Assembly: GCA_030018935.1 (NCBI GenBank)
Contig: JASEGZ010000002.1
Coordinates: forward strand, 59,581 to 98,424
DNA from: Syntrophales bacterium
Lineage (GTDB): Bacteria; Desulfobacterota; Syntrophia; Syntrophales; CG2-30-49-12
Length of the DNA: 38,844 nucleotides
Direction: 5' to 3'
Positions 25,891 through 33,873 of this stretch are shown here, one piece after another. Under the pieces are notes generated by a model that searched no databases, was not told where the DNA came from, and saw only the letters and a program-made list of their open reading frames with translations. Each line of letters opens with the position of its first letter. The first letter of the stretch is position 1. A program made the translations under genes and the position numbers.

Positions 25891-26691
25891 ATGGACGTAG
25901 AGAAGGTTAGACGGTGGAGAAACGCCATGGGGAAAGCTGCCGCCGTTTTTTGTGTTGTCCTCAGTCTGTCACTTATTGATGCCCTGGTCGCCGGGTTCAG
26001 GCAACCGATAAATGTATTTAATCTTATTCCTGGAACATCTATAGGGATCAATGGACCACTGGCGGAAAAAGCCCAGAACATCCAGGAACTAACCTACAGG
26101 AGCAGTTCAAATCTTATTCAGCTTTCCATTGATTCGATTCAGAGAGGTTTTTGGTTCGGGGAAAACATGTGGCAGGGGCGGCTAACAACCGACCCCCATA
26201 TTAGACAGGGAGAGTATAGATTAGTCGTGGGTATTAAGGGAAAGAAGATGCAAAAATCGCCTCTTATTTTTCTGATAAGGGTTCATAAAGATTATGCGAG
26301 CTATCGCCAGAGCTTCAAGTCTCTCATACGGCGACACTTAGACATCTCTCCGTGGGTTGCAGTCGCTTCTTCTTTTCCCTTGGTTGTTTTGGCCTTCGGG
26401 TATATATTTTCCCTCTCCAGAAAGATTGAAGATCTCATGGCCAAACAGGGAAAGGCAGAGGTCTATAAGGTCAGGAGGGGTGAGGAAGGATACGAGATTG
26501 CCTTCAGTTTAGGTACCAGACATGGTATCCAGGCCGATACCTGCCTTACCCTCCTTAATGAAAAGGGAAAACCGGTAGGAACGGTAGTGGTTGACAGAGT
26601 CTCAGAAACAGACTCGTTGGCAACGGCGGGATTTAACTACACAGTGAAACCGGGCTATATCGTTTCACTTCAGGAGCAAACCCACGAATAG
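25891..26691 (+). CDS. two-helix membrane protein with extracytoplasmic domain, function unknown
   Basis: About 266 residues. TM1 about 14-36, an extracytoplasmic domain of about 110 residues, TM2 about 154-176 (VAVASSFPLVVLAFGYIF), and a C-terminal cytoplasmic domain of about 80 residues (GTRHGIQADTCLTLLNEKGKPVGT) that looks like a small beta-barrel fold. The start is GTG 25888 or ATG 25891; the ribosome site is poor. No family was recognised. It is flanked by the two half-copies of a dispersed repeat. Confidence 0.7.
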   Translation: MDVEKVRRWRNAMGKAAAVFCVVLSLSLIDALVAGFRQPINVFNLIPGTSIGINGPLAEKAQNIQELTYRSSSNLIQLSIDSIQRGFWFGENMWQGRLTTDPHIRQGEYRLVVGIKGKKMQKSPLIFLIRVHKDYASYRQSFKSLIRRHLDISPWVAVASSFPLVVLAFGYIFSLSRKIEDLMAKQGKAEVYKVRRGEEGYEIAFSLGTRHGIQADTCLTLLNEKGKPVGTVVVDRVSETDSLATAGFNYTVKPGYIVSLQEQTHE

Positions 26692-26742
26692 ATCGGTGGG
26701 ACAGGAGTTAGAATGAAATAATTTTCTCCTGATTCACTAACC

Positions 26743-26756
26743 CCTGAGTAGTTACA
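26743..26756. repeat. right end of dispersed inverted-repeat element
   Basis: CCTGAGTAGTTACA, identical to the right ends at 31536-31549 and 37008-37021. An imperfect hairpin (CAGGAG/CTCCTG, GGAGTTAG/CTAACCCC) lies just upstream at about 26702-26744. Confidence 0.6.
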
Positions 26757-26784
26757 CTAAAATTTGAGAGGAGGATGTTGTTTA

Positions 26785-28068
26785 ATGAGAAAAGGCGAGA
26801 GATTGTATCAGATGCTCTTGATGGCTGCAAAGGCCCATGCAAGGTGGGAGTATGAAATCTCGATGAACATCTTGAGCAGTAAGAAGAGGCGCCTGATACT
26901 GGGCTTGATGTTATTGCCGATCATTTTAGGATCCATCGCTTTCGCCACCGCCGAACTTCCACCCATCTTAGGGGGGAAAGAGGCTTACAGCCCTGCCTTT
27001 TATACTACCTTTGTTTTTATGGTCTCCATACTCATCGGCCTCTGTGCAGGGTTAATTACCGGCGCTATCGGGGCGGGCGGGGGATTTATCATCACGCCGG
27101 CGCTCATGAGCGCCGGAATAAAGGGAATCCTGGCTGTAGGCACCGATCTCTTCCACATCTTCGCCAAGGCTATTATGGGAACGGTGGTTCATAAAAAATT
27201 AGGTAATGTTTCGGTTGGCCTGGCTGTCGCCTTTTTAGTCGGATCAGTCCTCGGGGTTACCGGTGGCGGGGTGATCAACAGGACACTTTATGAAAAAAAC
27301 CCTGTTTTGAGTGATACCTTCATCAGCGTTGTTTATGTCCTTCTATTAGGGTTTTTAGGCATCTATGCCCTGGTTGATTTTTTCAGGCTCAGGAGAGCCG
27401 GCGGAGAGGTGGGAGCCCATGTGGGAGAAAGCCCCCATGGCGCCGAAGCGGCCTCCGGGGGGAAAGGCCTTCCCGCCAGGTTGCAGTCGGCCAGGATTCC
27501 TCCCTTTATTACCTTTGATCAGGACCTTACCCCCGGTGGGAAGAAGATTTCCGCTGTTTTTGTGGCTATCTGCGGGGCTATTGTCGGTTTCGCAGCAGCA
27601 ATCATGGGGGTAGGCGGAGGCTTTTTGACTTTTCCCATGTTTGTTTACATCCTCGGTGTTTCATCCTTTACCACCGTGGGAACGGATATTCTGCAGATCA
27701 TATTTACCGCCGGCTATGCCGCCATTTCACAATACGCCATCTACGGCTTCGTTTTTTATACCCTGGCCATGGGGATGCTTCTCGGCTCCCTGATAGGAAT
27801 TCAGCTCGGCGCACTGACCACCAAGGTTGTCAAAGGAATCTATATCAGGGGGTTTTATGCTGTAGCCGTTCTCGCCGGTTTTCTCAACAGGTTGTTTGCC
27901 CTGCCCGGTAAACTCAGGGAAATGGAGATCATTGACATCTCCAAAGCTATGGCAGCAACTATGACCACTATCGGTAACTGGCTCTTCTTTATTGCCGTGG
28001 GGGTTTTCGCGATCTGGGTAATCGGAAAGTTTTTCAGCAACATTAAAGTCTTAAGAGGGGAGGTATAA
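26785..28068 (+). CDS. TauE/SafE-family permease, long N-terminal extension
   Basis: About 427 residues. An N-terminal extension of about 35 residues precedes TM1; two membrane halves carry GLITGAIGAGGGFIITPAL with GTDLFHI and AAIMGVGGGFLTFPMF with GTDILQI. The loop between the halves (about 205-255) is charged and glycine-rich. ATG 26785 is chosen because GAGAGGAGG lies at 26766-26774. Likely exports sulfite or a sulfonate (family knowledge). It is followed at 4 bp by a small membrane protein, so both are coupled. Confidence 0.88.
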   Translation: MRKGERLYQMLLMAAKAHARWEYEISMNILSSKKRRLILGLMLLPIILGSIAFATAELPPILGGKEAYSPAFYTTFVFMVSILIGLCAGLITGAIGAGGGFIITPALMSAGIKGILAVGTDLFHIFAKAIMGTVVHKKLGNVSVGLAVAFLVGSVLGVTGGGVINRTLYEKNPVLSDTFISVVYVLLLGFLGIYALVDFFRLRRAGGEVGAHVGESPHGAEAASGGKGLPARLQSARIPPFITFDQDLTPGGKKISAVFVAICGAIVGFAAAIMGVGGGFLTFPMFVYILGVSSFTTVGTDILQIIFTAGYAAISQYAIYGFVFYTLAMGMLLGSLIGIQLGALTTKVVKGIYIRGFYAVAVLAGFLNRLFALPGKLREMEIIDISKAMAATMTTIGNWLFFIAVGVFAIWVIGKFFSNIKVLRGEV

Positions 28069-28072
28069 GGCA

Positions 28073-28792
28073 ATGATCGTGGCAAATAAAAGGGAATTCA
28101 CTAAAGGTCTTCTTCTATCTGTAAGTTTCTTGATTGTCCTGGGAATAATGTTTACCCCTGTATTCGGGGGAGGGAGGAATGCCTTCCAGGCTGCCGATCG
28201 GCTTTTCAACTCCATTGCCAAGGGATCAACGTACTACATCCCCAAAGTTCTGAAAGAAAACGAGGAGTATAAAGGTCGTCGTGTTGATATTGCCATCAAA
28301 CTTGATAATGAAGAAATGGCAAAGAAGACAGGGCAGCTCTTCTCCGCCGCGGGCGCTTCGGTGAGTACAGCAGGCAATGGTTTACCCCTGCTTAAGGTAA
28401 ATGGCGACCTTGGCCGGATTTTAGAGGCGGCGATCAGGGATAGCGACGTTGTCTTCTATAATCGAGGTGAAGAGATCGCCCAGAAATACGGCTTCCCGCA
28501 AAAAGAGGTGTTGTTTGTCTGGCATAAAGGATTCAAGGCACTGAACAAGGCACTGACAAAACAGGAAAGATTCACCGAGGCGACCTGGGTGGAAGAGGTG
28601 ATGAAGAGAACCATTGAGGTGGCATACAATTTCTATAAAATCGAACCGAGATCGGCATCTTCGAGTGTTGGCATCTTAAGTGTTTCGCTCGGCTTCTATG
28701 TCCTTTATACCCTGTGGTGGGGTTATGCAATCCTCTTCCTCTTTGAGGGTCTCGGCCTGCAGATGAAAGCGGGCCATAAAAAAGAGGTTTAA
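28073..28792 (+). CDS. membrane-anchored protein of unknown function
   Basis: 239 residues. TM1 about 11-31, an extracytoplasmic alpha/beta domain of about 150 residues, and a C-terminal helix at about 200-226 (GILSVSLGFYVLYTLWWGYAI). It starts 4 bp after the permease gene and ends 7 bp before the dikinase-like gene, so the three are probably one operon. No catalytic motif was recognised. Confidence 0.75.
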   Translation: MIVANKREFTKGLLLSVSFLIVLGIMFTPVFGGGRNAFQAADRLFNSIAKGSTYYIPKVLKENEEYKGRRVDIAIKLDNEEMAKKTGQLFSAAGASVSTAGNGLPLLKVNGDLGRILEAAIRDSDVVFYNRGEEIAQKYGFPQKEVLFVWHKGFKALNKALTKQERFTEATWVEEVMKRTIEVAYNFYKIEPRSASSSVGILSVSLGFYVLYTLWWGYAILFLFEGLGLQMKAGHKKEV

Positions 28793-28799
28793 GCTTTCC

Positions 28800-31421
28800 G
28801 TGCTTCCTTTCCTGAAAAAAATCTTTTCCACCCCCCCACGGAGGCGACTTTTTACTTTTAACGTCGAGGAACTTCGCTCTACCTTCAGGGCCCGCTACCA
28901 TAACTTTAAGCTCCTTCTCAATGCCAACAACAAGGCCCTGGAGATTATGGCTGATATAGAGCAGGCCCTTGCCGGGGGACGCCCTTTCAGTATGTCCTTT
29001 ATCAGGGCAAACTGTACAGCTTTGTCTGTCAATGTCTTCCGTATCATCCAGAATCTTGATGAACTCGCCCCAGGCAAATACCGGGAATTATACAACAGGT
29101 TCAGGGATATAGAGACGTCCATCAATCAGATACTTTCCCGGAGAAGACTGCCCAAAGGGGACAGGCTTGTTATTTCACTGCGGGAAATCGGCGGGGAGAT
29201 GGCCGATGAGGTGGGAAATAAGATGGCCGGCCTGGGGGAAATAAAAAATCAGCTCCAGATTTCCACACCGGAAGGCTTCGTGATCACAGCCCTTGCCTAT
29301 CAGAGGTTTTTTGCCCATAACGACCTTCAGACAGAGATTGACCGTCGCCTCCAGTCTTCTCGTGGGGAGCAGATCGTCCATCTCTACACCCTCAGCGCCG
29401 GCATCCAGCAACTGATCATCCGGTCAAGTATTCCTCCCGACCTGGAAGAGATAATCATGGAGGCTTACAGAGACCTGGAGCAGCAGGTCAGAGGGGGGAT
29501 AACGGTATCTCTGCGGAGCAGCGCCTTAGCGGAAGATTCTATGGGAACATCCTTTGCCGGACAGTATCGTTCTGAACTGAACGTGAGCGCCGAAAATATT
29601 ATGCGGGCCTATAGAGAAGTCATCGCCAGCAAGTACAGCCTGCCGGCCATGGCTTACAGATTGAACAAGGGGATCCGTGATGAAGACATTGACATGTGTG
29701 TGGGTTGCATGGTGATGGTTGATGCGCTGACCGGCGGGGTCATCTACTCCCGTAATCCGCTGGATATGAGAGACAGTTCGATTTTTATAAACTCAGCCTG
29801 GGGTCTGCCCAAATCCGTGGTTGACGGCAGCGGGGCCTCCGACCTGTTTGTTGTCTTACGAGATAACATGGCTGTGGTAAAGAAAGAGATCAGGAACAAG
29901 GAATATAAGTTCGTCTGTTACCCTGAAGAAGGGGTATGTCGTCTGGATCTGGCGGGAGAGAAGGCCTCCTCCCCTTCCCTGACAGACGACCAGGTCCGTC
30001 GGTTAGCCGGGATGACAATGAAAATAGAGGAATACTACGGGTTTCCTCAAGACATTGAGTGGGCCATTTCCCAGGATGGCGCCGTCTATATCTTGCAATG
30101 CCGGCCGCTTAAGCAGTTTGATACGGGAGAAAATGTTCCTGGAGGGCCGGAGGAGCCGGTAGAGAAGGAATCGGTGATCATCGCAGGAGGGATAACGGCC
30201 TCTGCCGGTGTGGCCTGCGGTCCTGTCTTTATAGTAAAGAGAGACATGGATACCCTTCAGTTTCCGGAGGGGGCTGTCCTGGTTACCCCCTGGCCTCTGC
30301 CGAGATGGGCTGCTCTCTTGAGTCGGGCCCAGGCGGTGGTCACTGAGGAGGGGAGTTTTGCCGGCCATCTGGCGACGGTGGCGAGGGAATTTAACGTCCC
30401 GGCATTGTTCGGTGTTCCCGGGGCGACTGATACATTGAAGAATAACGACCTGGTAACGGTAGATGCCGAGGGACGGAGAATCTATAAGGGCCGTGTTGAG
30501 GCGCTGTTAGTGCAGTCGGAGCATAAGAAAAAATTTGCCGAAGGCAGCCCTGTTTATGAGATCCTCAAAGAAGTAAGCCGGTACATTGTCCCCTTAAACC
30601 TCCTTGATCCGGATGCCCCCGATTTTAAACCGCAGAAGTGCCGGACCTTCCATGATCTTACCCGCTTTTCCCACGAAAAGGCGGTTTGGGAGATGTTCAG
30701 TTTCGGTAAGGAGCATCATTTCCCAGAGCGTGCCAGTAAACAACTGGTAACTGACGTACCGATGCAGTTCTGGGTCATTGATTTAGATGACGGCTTCAAG
30801 GATGAGGTCGAGGGAAGGCATGTTAAATTAGAAAACATCTCCTCCATCCCCATGCTCGCCCTCTGGAAGGGGATCACCGCCATCCCCTGGCGGGGCCCCC
30901 CGCCGGTGAATGCAAAGGGATTTTTGTCCATCTTGCACGAGGCCACTACCAATCTGGCACTCGATCCCTCCTCCCGCTCCTCCTATGCCGTCCGCAATTA
31001 TTTTATGATCTCCAAGAATTTCTGCAGCCTCCATTCTCGGTTTGGTTTCCATTTCTCCATTGTGGAGGCATTAGTTGGTGAAAGAGCCCTGGAAAATTAC
31101 ATCAGTTTCCAGTTCAAGGGGGGTGCCGCTGACTATCAGCGAAGGGTGAGACGTACCTTTTTTGTCGGCCGTATCTTAGAGGAATTTGGTTTTCGGACAG
31201 AGGTCAGGGAAGATGCACTTTTTTCCCGCCTGGAGGGGCAAGAGGAAGGCTTCATGAAAGGAAGGCTCATGGTCATCGGTTACCTGATCATCCATACCCG
31301 CCAGTTAGACATGATTATGCTGGACGATGCCTCCATAAGCGGCCAGAGGGCAAAGATCATGAGAGACATCCATTCCATTCTCGAGACCCCGGGGCCGGCC
31401 ATACCCAATTCGCCTGATTGA
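28800..31421 (+). CDS. PEP-synthase-like dikinase without TIM barrel (paralogue A)
   Basis: 873 residues. A helical N-terminal region (about 20-125), an ATP-grasp PEP/pyruvate-binding domain (about 130-440) with SLRSSALAEDSMGTSFAGQY around R239 and QDIEWAISQDG near its end, then a swivelling phosphohistidine domain (about 455-570) with H523 in SFAGHLATVARE. The C-terminal 300 residues are not the TIM barrel that binds pyruvate/PEP in PpsA or PPDK; they carry FKGGAADYQRRVRR. The enzyme can plausibly move phosphate from ATP to H523 and on to an unknown acceptor. The ATP loop reads VGNKMAGLGE instead of VGGKNA-LGE. GTG start. Paralogue B lies at 33874-36477 on the other strand. Confidence 0.82.
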   Translation: MLPFLKKIFSTPPRRRLFTFNVEELRSTFRARYHNFKLLLNANNKALEIMADIEQALAGGRPFSMSFIRANCTALSVNVFRIIQNLDELAPGKYRELYNRFRDIETSINQILSRRRLPKGDRLVISLREIGGEMADEVGNKMAGLGEIKNQLQISTPEGFVITALAYQRFFAHNDLQTEIDRRLQSSRGEQIVHLYTLSAGIQQLIIRSSIPPDLEEIIMEAYRDLEQQVRGGITVSLRSSALAEDSMGTSFAGQYRSELNVSAENIMRAYREVIASKYSLPAMAYRLNKGIRDEDIDMCVGCMVMVDALTGGVIYSRNPLDMRDSSIFINSAWGLPKSVVDGSGASDLFVVLRDNMAVVKKEIRNKEYKFVCYPEEGVCRLDLAGEKASSPSLTDDQVRRLAGMTMKIEEYYGFPQDIEWAISQDGAVYILQCRPLKQFDTGENVPGGPEEPVEKESVIIAGGITASAGVACGPVFIVKRDMDTLQFPEGAVLVTPWPLPRWAALLSRAQAVVTEEGSFAGHLATVAREFNVPALFGVPGATDTLKNNDLVTVDAEGRRIYKGRVEALLVQSEHKKKFAEGSPVYEILKEVSRYIVPLNLLDPDAPDFKPQKCRTFHDLTRFSHEKAVWEMFSFGKEHHFPERASKQLVTDVPMQFWVIDLDDGFKDEVEGRHVKLENISSIPMLALWKGITAIPWRGPPPVNAKGFLSILHEATTNLALDPSSRSSYAVRNYFMISKNFCSLHSRFGFHFSIVEALVGERALENYISFQFKGGAADYQRRVRRTFFVGRILEEFGFRTEVREDALFSRLEGQEEGFMKGRLMVIGYLIIHTRQLDMIMLDDASISGQRAKIMRDIHSILETPGPAIPNSPD

Positions 31422-31444
31422 CAAACAATGTTCTGTCTACCGTT

Positions 31445-31549
31445 AGGCTTGGCACAGAGGGGCAGAGCTTAGCAGTTTAATCAGGAAGTTAAGCAGCAAA
31501 TAGGCAAGACAGCTTTGTGCCTCTGTGCCTATTAACCTGAGTAGTTACA
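31445..31549. repeat. dispersed inverted-repeat element (copy with right end)
   Basis: Left arm at 31445-31469 (GGCACAGAGG core) and right arm at 31511-31530 (CTTTGTGCCTCTGTGCCT) are inverse to each other, with about 40 bp between; the end CCTGAGTAGTTACA follows at 31536-31549. It fills the gap between the dikinase and mutase genes. Confidence 0.7.
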
Positions 31550-31577
31550 AAAATATTAAAAAAAAGGGGGGTCATAG

Positions 31578-33257
31578 ATGTTTAAAAAGGAATTCTTAGA
31601 GGAAGAGGACAAGTTGAAAGCACAGTGGAAAGAGTCATACGACAAGCTTTACAAAGGCAAAGAGTTTCAAGCTACTACAGATTCCGGTATCCAGGTAAAA
31701 TCCGTTTATACAACAAGAGATCTGGAAGAGGTTGGTTTTAAACCGGAAATGCCGGGGGTTTATCCTTATACAAGAGGGATATACCCGGTGCAGTATCAAT
31801 TCACCCCCTGGTTTAACAATCTGGTTTTGGGCTATGGTTTGCCGGAACAAACCCGGGAAAGAATGGATCTTTTAAAAGAAATGGGAGCCAGGGGTTATTT
31901 TGGCAAGGATGCCTATAACCTGGTGTTCGATCTGGTAGCGAAGGCAGGTTACGATCCCGATGATCCGGAAGTGAAAGGGAGGGTGGGACACGCGGGTTGT
32001 CATTTTGCGACTCAAGATGATTTTGATTACCTTTTTCACGATATTGATCTTACGAAAGTATCAGTTGTCCACAACATCTGCCGTGCCACCCTGGTCCAGA
32101 TAGCGCTGTACGTTGCCTATCTTGAAAAAAGGGGGATCCCCATAACAAAAGTTTACGGCAACAGTATGAATTGGCTCTGGTCTTTTGCTTTTGTGGGCAA
32201 CGTTGCCTTTCCTCCCAAAAGCGCCTTTAAGCTTATGGCGGAGTTTATAAAATTCTGCTGCCGGAACATGCCCCAGTGGAATCATACCAATATCGTATCT
32301 TATTATGTGGAAGAATCGGGGGGCAGCGCCATCCAGGAGGCAGGTTTTGCGATAGCGGCAGGAATAGCCATCACGGAAGAATGCATAAAAGCGGGACTTG
32401 AGCCGGATGAGTTTTTACCGAGAGTTGGCTTTCAGATTGCCCAGGCCGCCGATTTCTTCGAGGAGATTGCCAAGGTCAGGGCGATGAGAAGGGTGTGGGC
32501 CAAGGTGAACAGGGAAAGATTTGACTGCAAAAATCCGAGATCGTTGCATTTAAGGATGCACAGCCAGACCTCTGGTGTTACCTTAACGGCGCAGCAGCCT
32601 TTAAATAATGTGGTAAGAACCACGTTAGAGACTCTGGGAGCGGTACTTTCAGGTACAAATTCCATCCAGACAAATTCGTATCTGGAAGCTCTTTCTACTC
32701 CCACCGAAGAATCCCACATCCTCGCCCTGAGGACCCAGCAGATTATCCTCCATGAGACAAACATACCGAATGTTTCAGATCCATTGGCAGGTTCCTATTA
32801 TGTAGAATGGCTGACCAGCAAAGTGGAAGGAGAGATTTTCCGGATTATAGAACAGATAGACAAAAGGGGCGGCTTTGTAAAGTGCTGGGAATCCGGGTGG
32901 TTTAAAGAGGAGATCACAAAGTCTGCTTATGAATGGCGGGAGAAGATAGATAAAGGGGAAAAGATAATTGTAGGATTGAATAAATATGTAACAGAGAAGG
33001 AACAAAAAGTCCCCGTCTTTAAATATCCGGAGATAGAGGAGGAGGCTCTAAGAAGGCTTAAAGAATACAAGGAAAAAAGGGATAATGAAAAAGTAAAAGA
33101 AGCCCTGCAGAGACTCAGGGAAATAGCTGTACTGGTCAATGAAACCTGGCCTGAACATAGCGGGGAGCTAATGCCGGCGGTAATTGAGGCGGCAAAAGCA
33201 GAAGCTACCCTTGGGGAGTTGCAGGGCGTCTTAAGAGAAGTATTTGGTTGGGCATAG
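31578..33257 (+). CDS. divergent B12-dependent acyl-CoA mutase, large subunit
   Basis: 559 residues, the usual length of a mutase large subunit that lacks its own cobalamin domain. Family blocks: YPYTRGIYPVQY (62-73), LHLRMHSQTSGVTLTAQQ, NNVVRTT and DPLAGSYYVE. Compared by eye with methylmalonyl-CoA mutase, key substrate residues differ: the catalytic histidine after SGY is tyrosine (Y243), the arginine that holds the succinyl/malonyl carboxylate (R207 in the Propionibacterium enzyme) is replaced by a small or hydrophobic residue, and RQYAGF reads NNLVLGYG. Methylmalonyl-CoA is therefore not the likely substrate; another branched or bulky acyl-CoA is more plausible. The ribosome site GGGGGG is near 31570. 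Its partner follows at 33270. The DNA looks more A-rich than its neighbours. Confidence 0.88.
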   Translation: MFKKEFLEEEDKLKAQWKESYDKLYKGKEFQATTDSGIQVKSVYTTRDLEEVGFKPEMPGVYPYTRGIYPVQYQFTPWFNNLVLGYGLPEQTRERMDLLKEMGARGYFGKDAYNLVFDLVAKAGYDPDDPEVKGRVGHAGCHFATQDDFDYLFHDIDLTKVSVVHNICRATLVQIALYVAYLEKRGIPITKVYGNSMNWLWSFAFVGNVAFPPKSAFKLMAEFIKFCCRNMPQWNHTNIVSYYVEESGGSAIQEAGFAIAAGIAITEECIKAGLEPDEFLPRVGFQIAQAADFFEEIAKVRAMRRVWAKVNRERFDCKNPRSLHLRMHSQTSGVTLTAQQPLNNVVRTTLETLGAVLSGTNSIQTNSYLEALSTPTEESHILALRTQQIILHETNIPNVSDPLAGSYYVEWLTSKVEGEIFRIIEQIDKRGGFVKCWESGWFKEEITKSAYEWREKIDKGEKIIVGLNKYVTEKEQKVPVFKYPEIEEEALRRLKEYKEKRDNEKVKEALQRLREIAVLVNETWPEHSGELMPAVIEAAKAEATLGELQGVLREVFGWA

Positions 33258-33269
33258 GAGGTAGGATTG

Positions 33270-33674
33270 ATGAAAGAAAAAAAGATCAGGATGTTGTTGA
33301 CCATCGCTCGATTTGATGGACATGATCGGGGAGTAAGGCATCTAGCCAGGAAATTAAGAGATTTTGGTATGGAAGTGATCTTCACTAGATTTGTTTATCC
33401 TCGGGATGTGGTAAGTTCGGCCATTCAGGAAGATGTGGATGTTGTGGGGGTAAGTTTTTCCGTGGGGGGACATAAGTCCATTACCTCTGAAATAATAAAA
33501 GGGTTAAGAGAAAGTAAAAGGGAAGATATATTGGTTATTGTAGGAGGAGTAGTCCCTGATGATGATGTACCAGAGTTGATAAGTACGGGTGTGGGAAGAA
33601 CCTTTGGCCCCGGGTCGTCTGCTGCAGATATTGCTCAATATATTAAAGACAATATGGGCAATATCAAAGATTAG
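33270..33674 (+). CDS. cobalamin-binding small subunit of the acyl-CoA mutase
   Basis: 134 residues. A B12-binding fold with the D-x-H-x-x-G motif (D16, H18, G21; H18 ligates cobalt), the GVSFSVGGH segment and VGGVVP...GVGRTFGPGSS at the end. AGGAGG at 33256-33261 serves ATG 33270; the gene begins 12 bp after the large subunit. Together they form a two-subunit mutase, as in HcmA/HcmB or archaeal methylmalonyl-CoA mutase. No mutase chaperone (MeaB type) gene is next to it. Confidence 0.93.
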   Translation: MKEKKIRMLLTIARFDGHDRGVRHLARKLRDFGMEVIFTRFVYPRDVVSSAIQEDVDVVGVSFSVGGHKSITSEIIKGLRESKREDILVIVGGVVPDDDVPELISTGVGRTFGPGSSAADIAQYIKDNMGNIKD

Positions 33675-33675
33675 A

Positions 33676-33852
33676 TTGTTGAGAGACCTCCATTCCATTA
33701 TCGAAGCTCCTCCGGTAGTAGAGGCCCTCCTCTTTTGGCTGACCCAGTCGGTACCCAGGGAACCTGAGCAGGAGGCCATCAGTATCTTTGCCACGGATCG
33801 CTGCCTTTTCATTGCCGACCGCCCAGCGCCAACGAAGAGGATAAGCTTTTGA
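33676..33852 (+). pseudogene. possible 3' remnant of a dikinase-like gene
   Basis: Directly after the small-subunit stop, the + frame reads LLRDLHSIIEAPPVVEALL. It resembles the end of paralogue A (MRDIHSILETPGPA), and the DNA matches well around CATTCCATT. The frame runs to a TGA at 33850-33852 without a start of its own. It looks like the tail of a broken copy; the mutase genes would then lie between a dikinase gene and a dikinase scrap. A chance match is possible because the segment is short. Confidence 0.5.
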
Positions 33853-33873
33853 TTGAGGAAGTTTCCTTTACAT

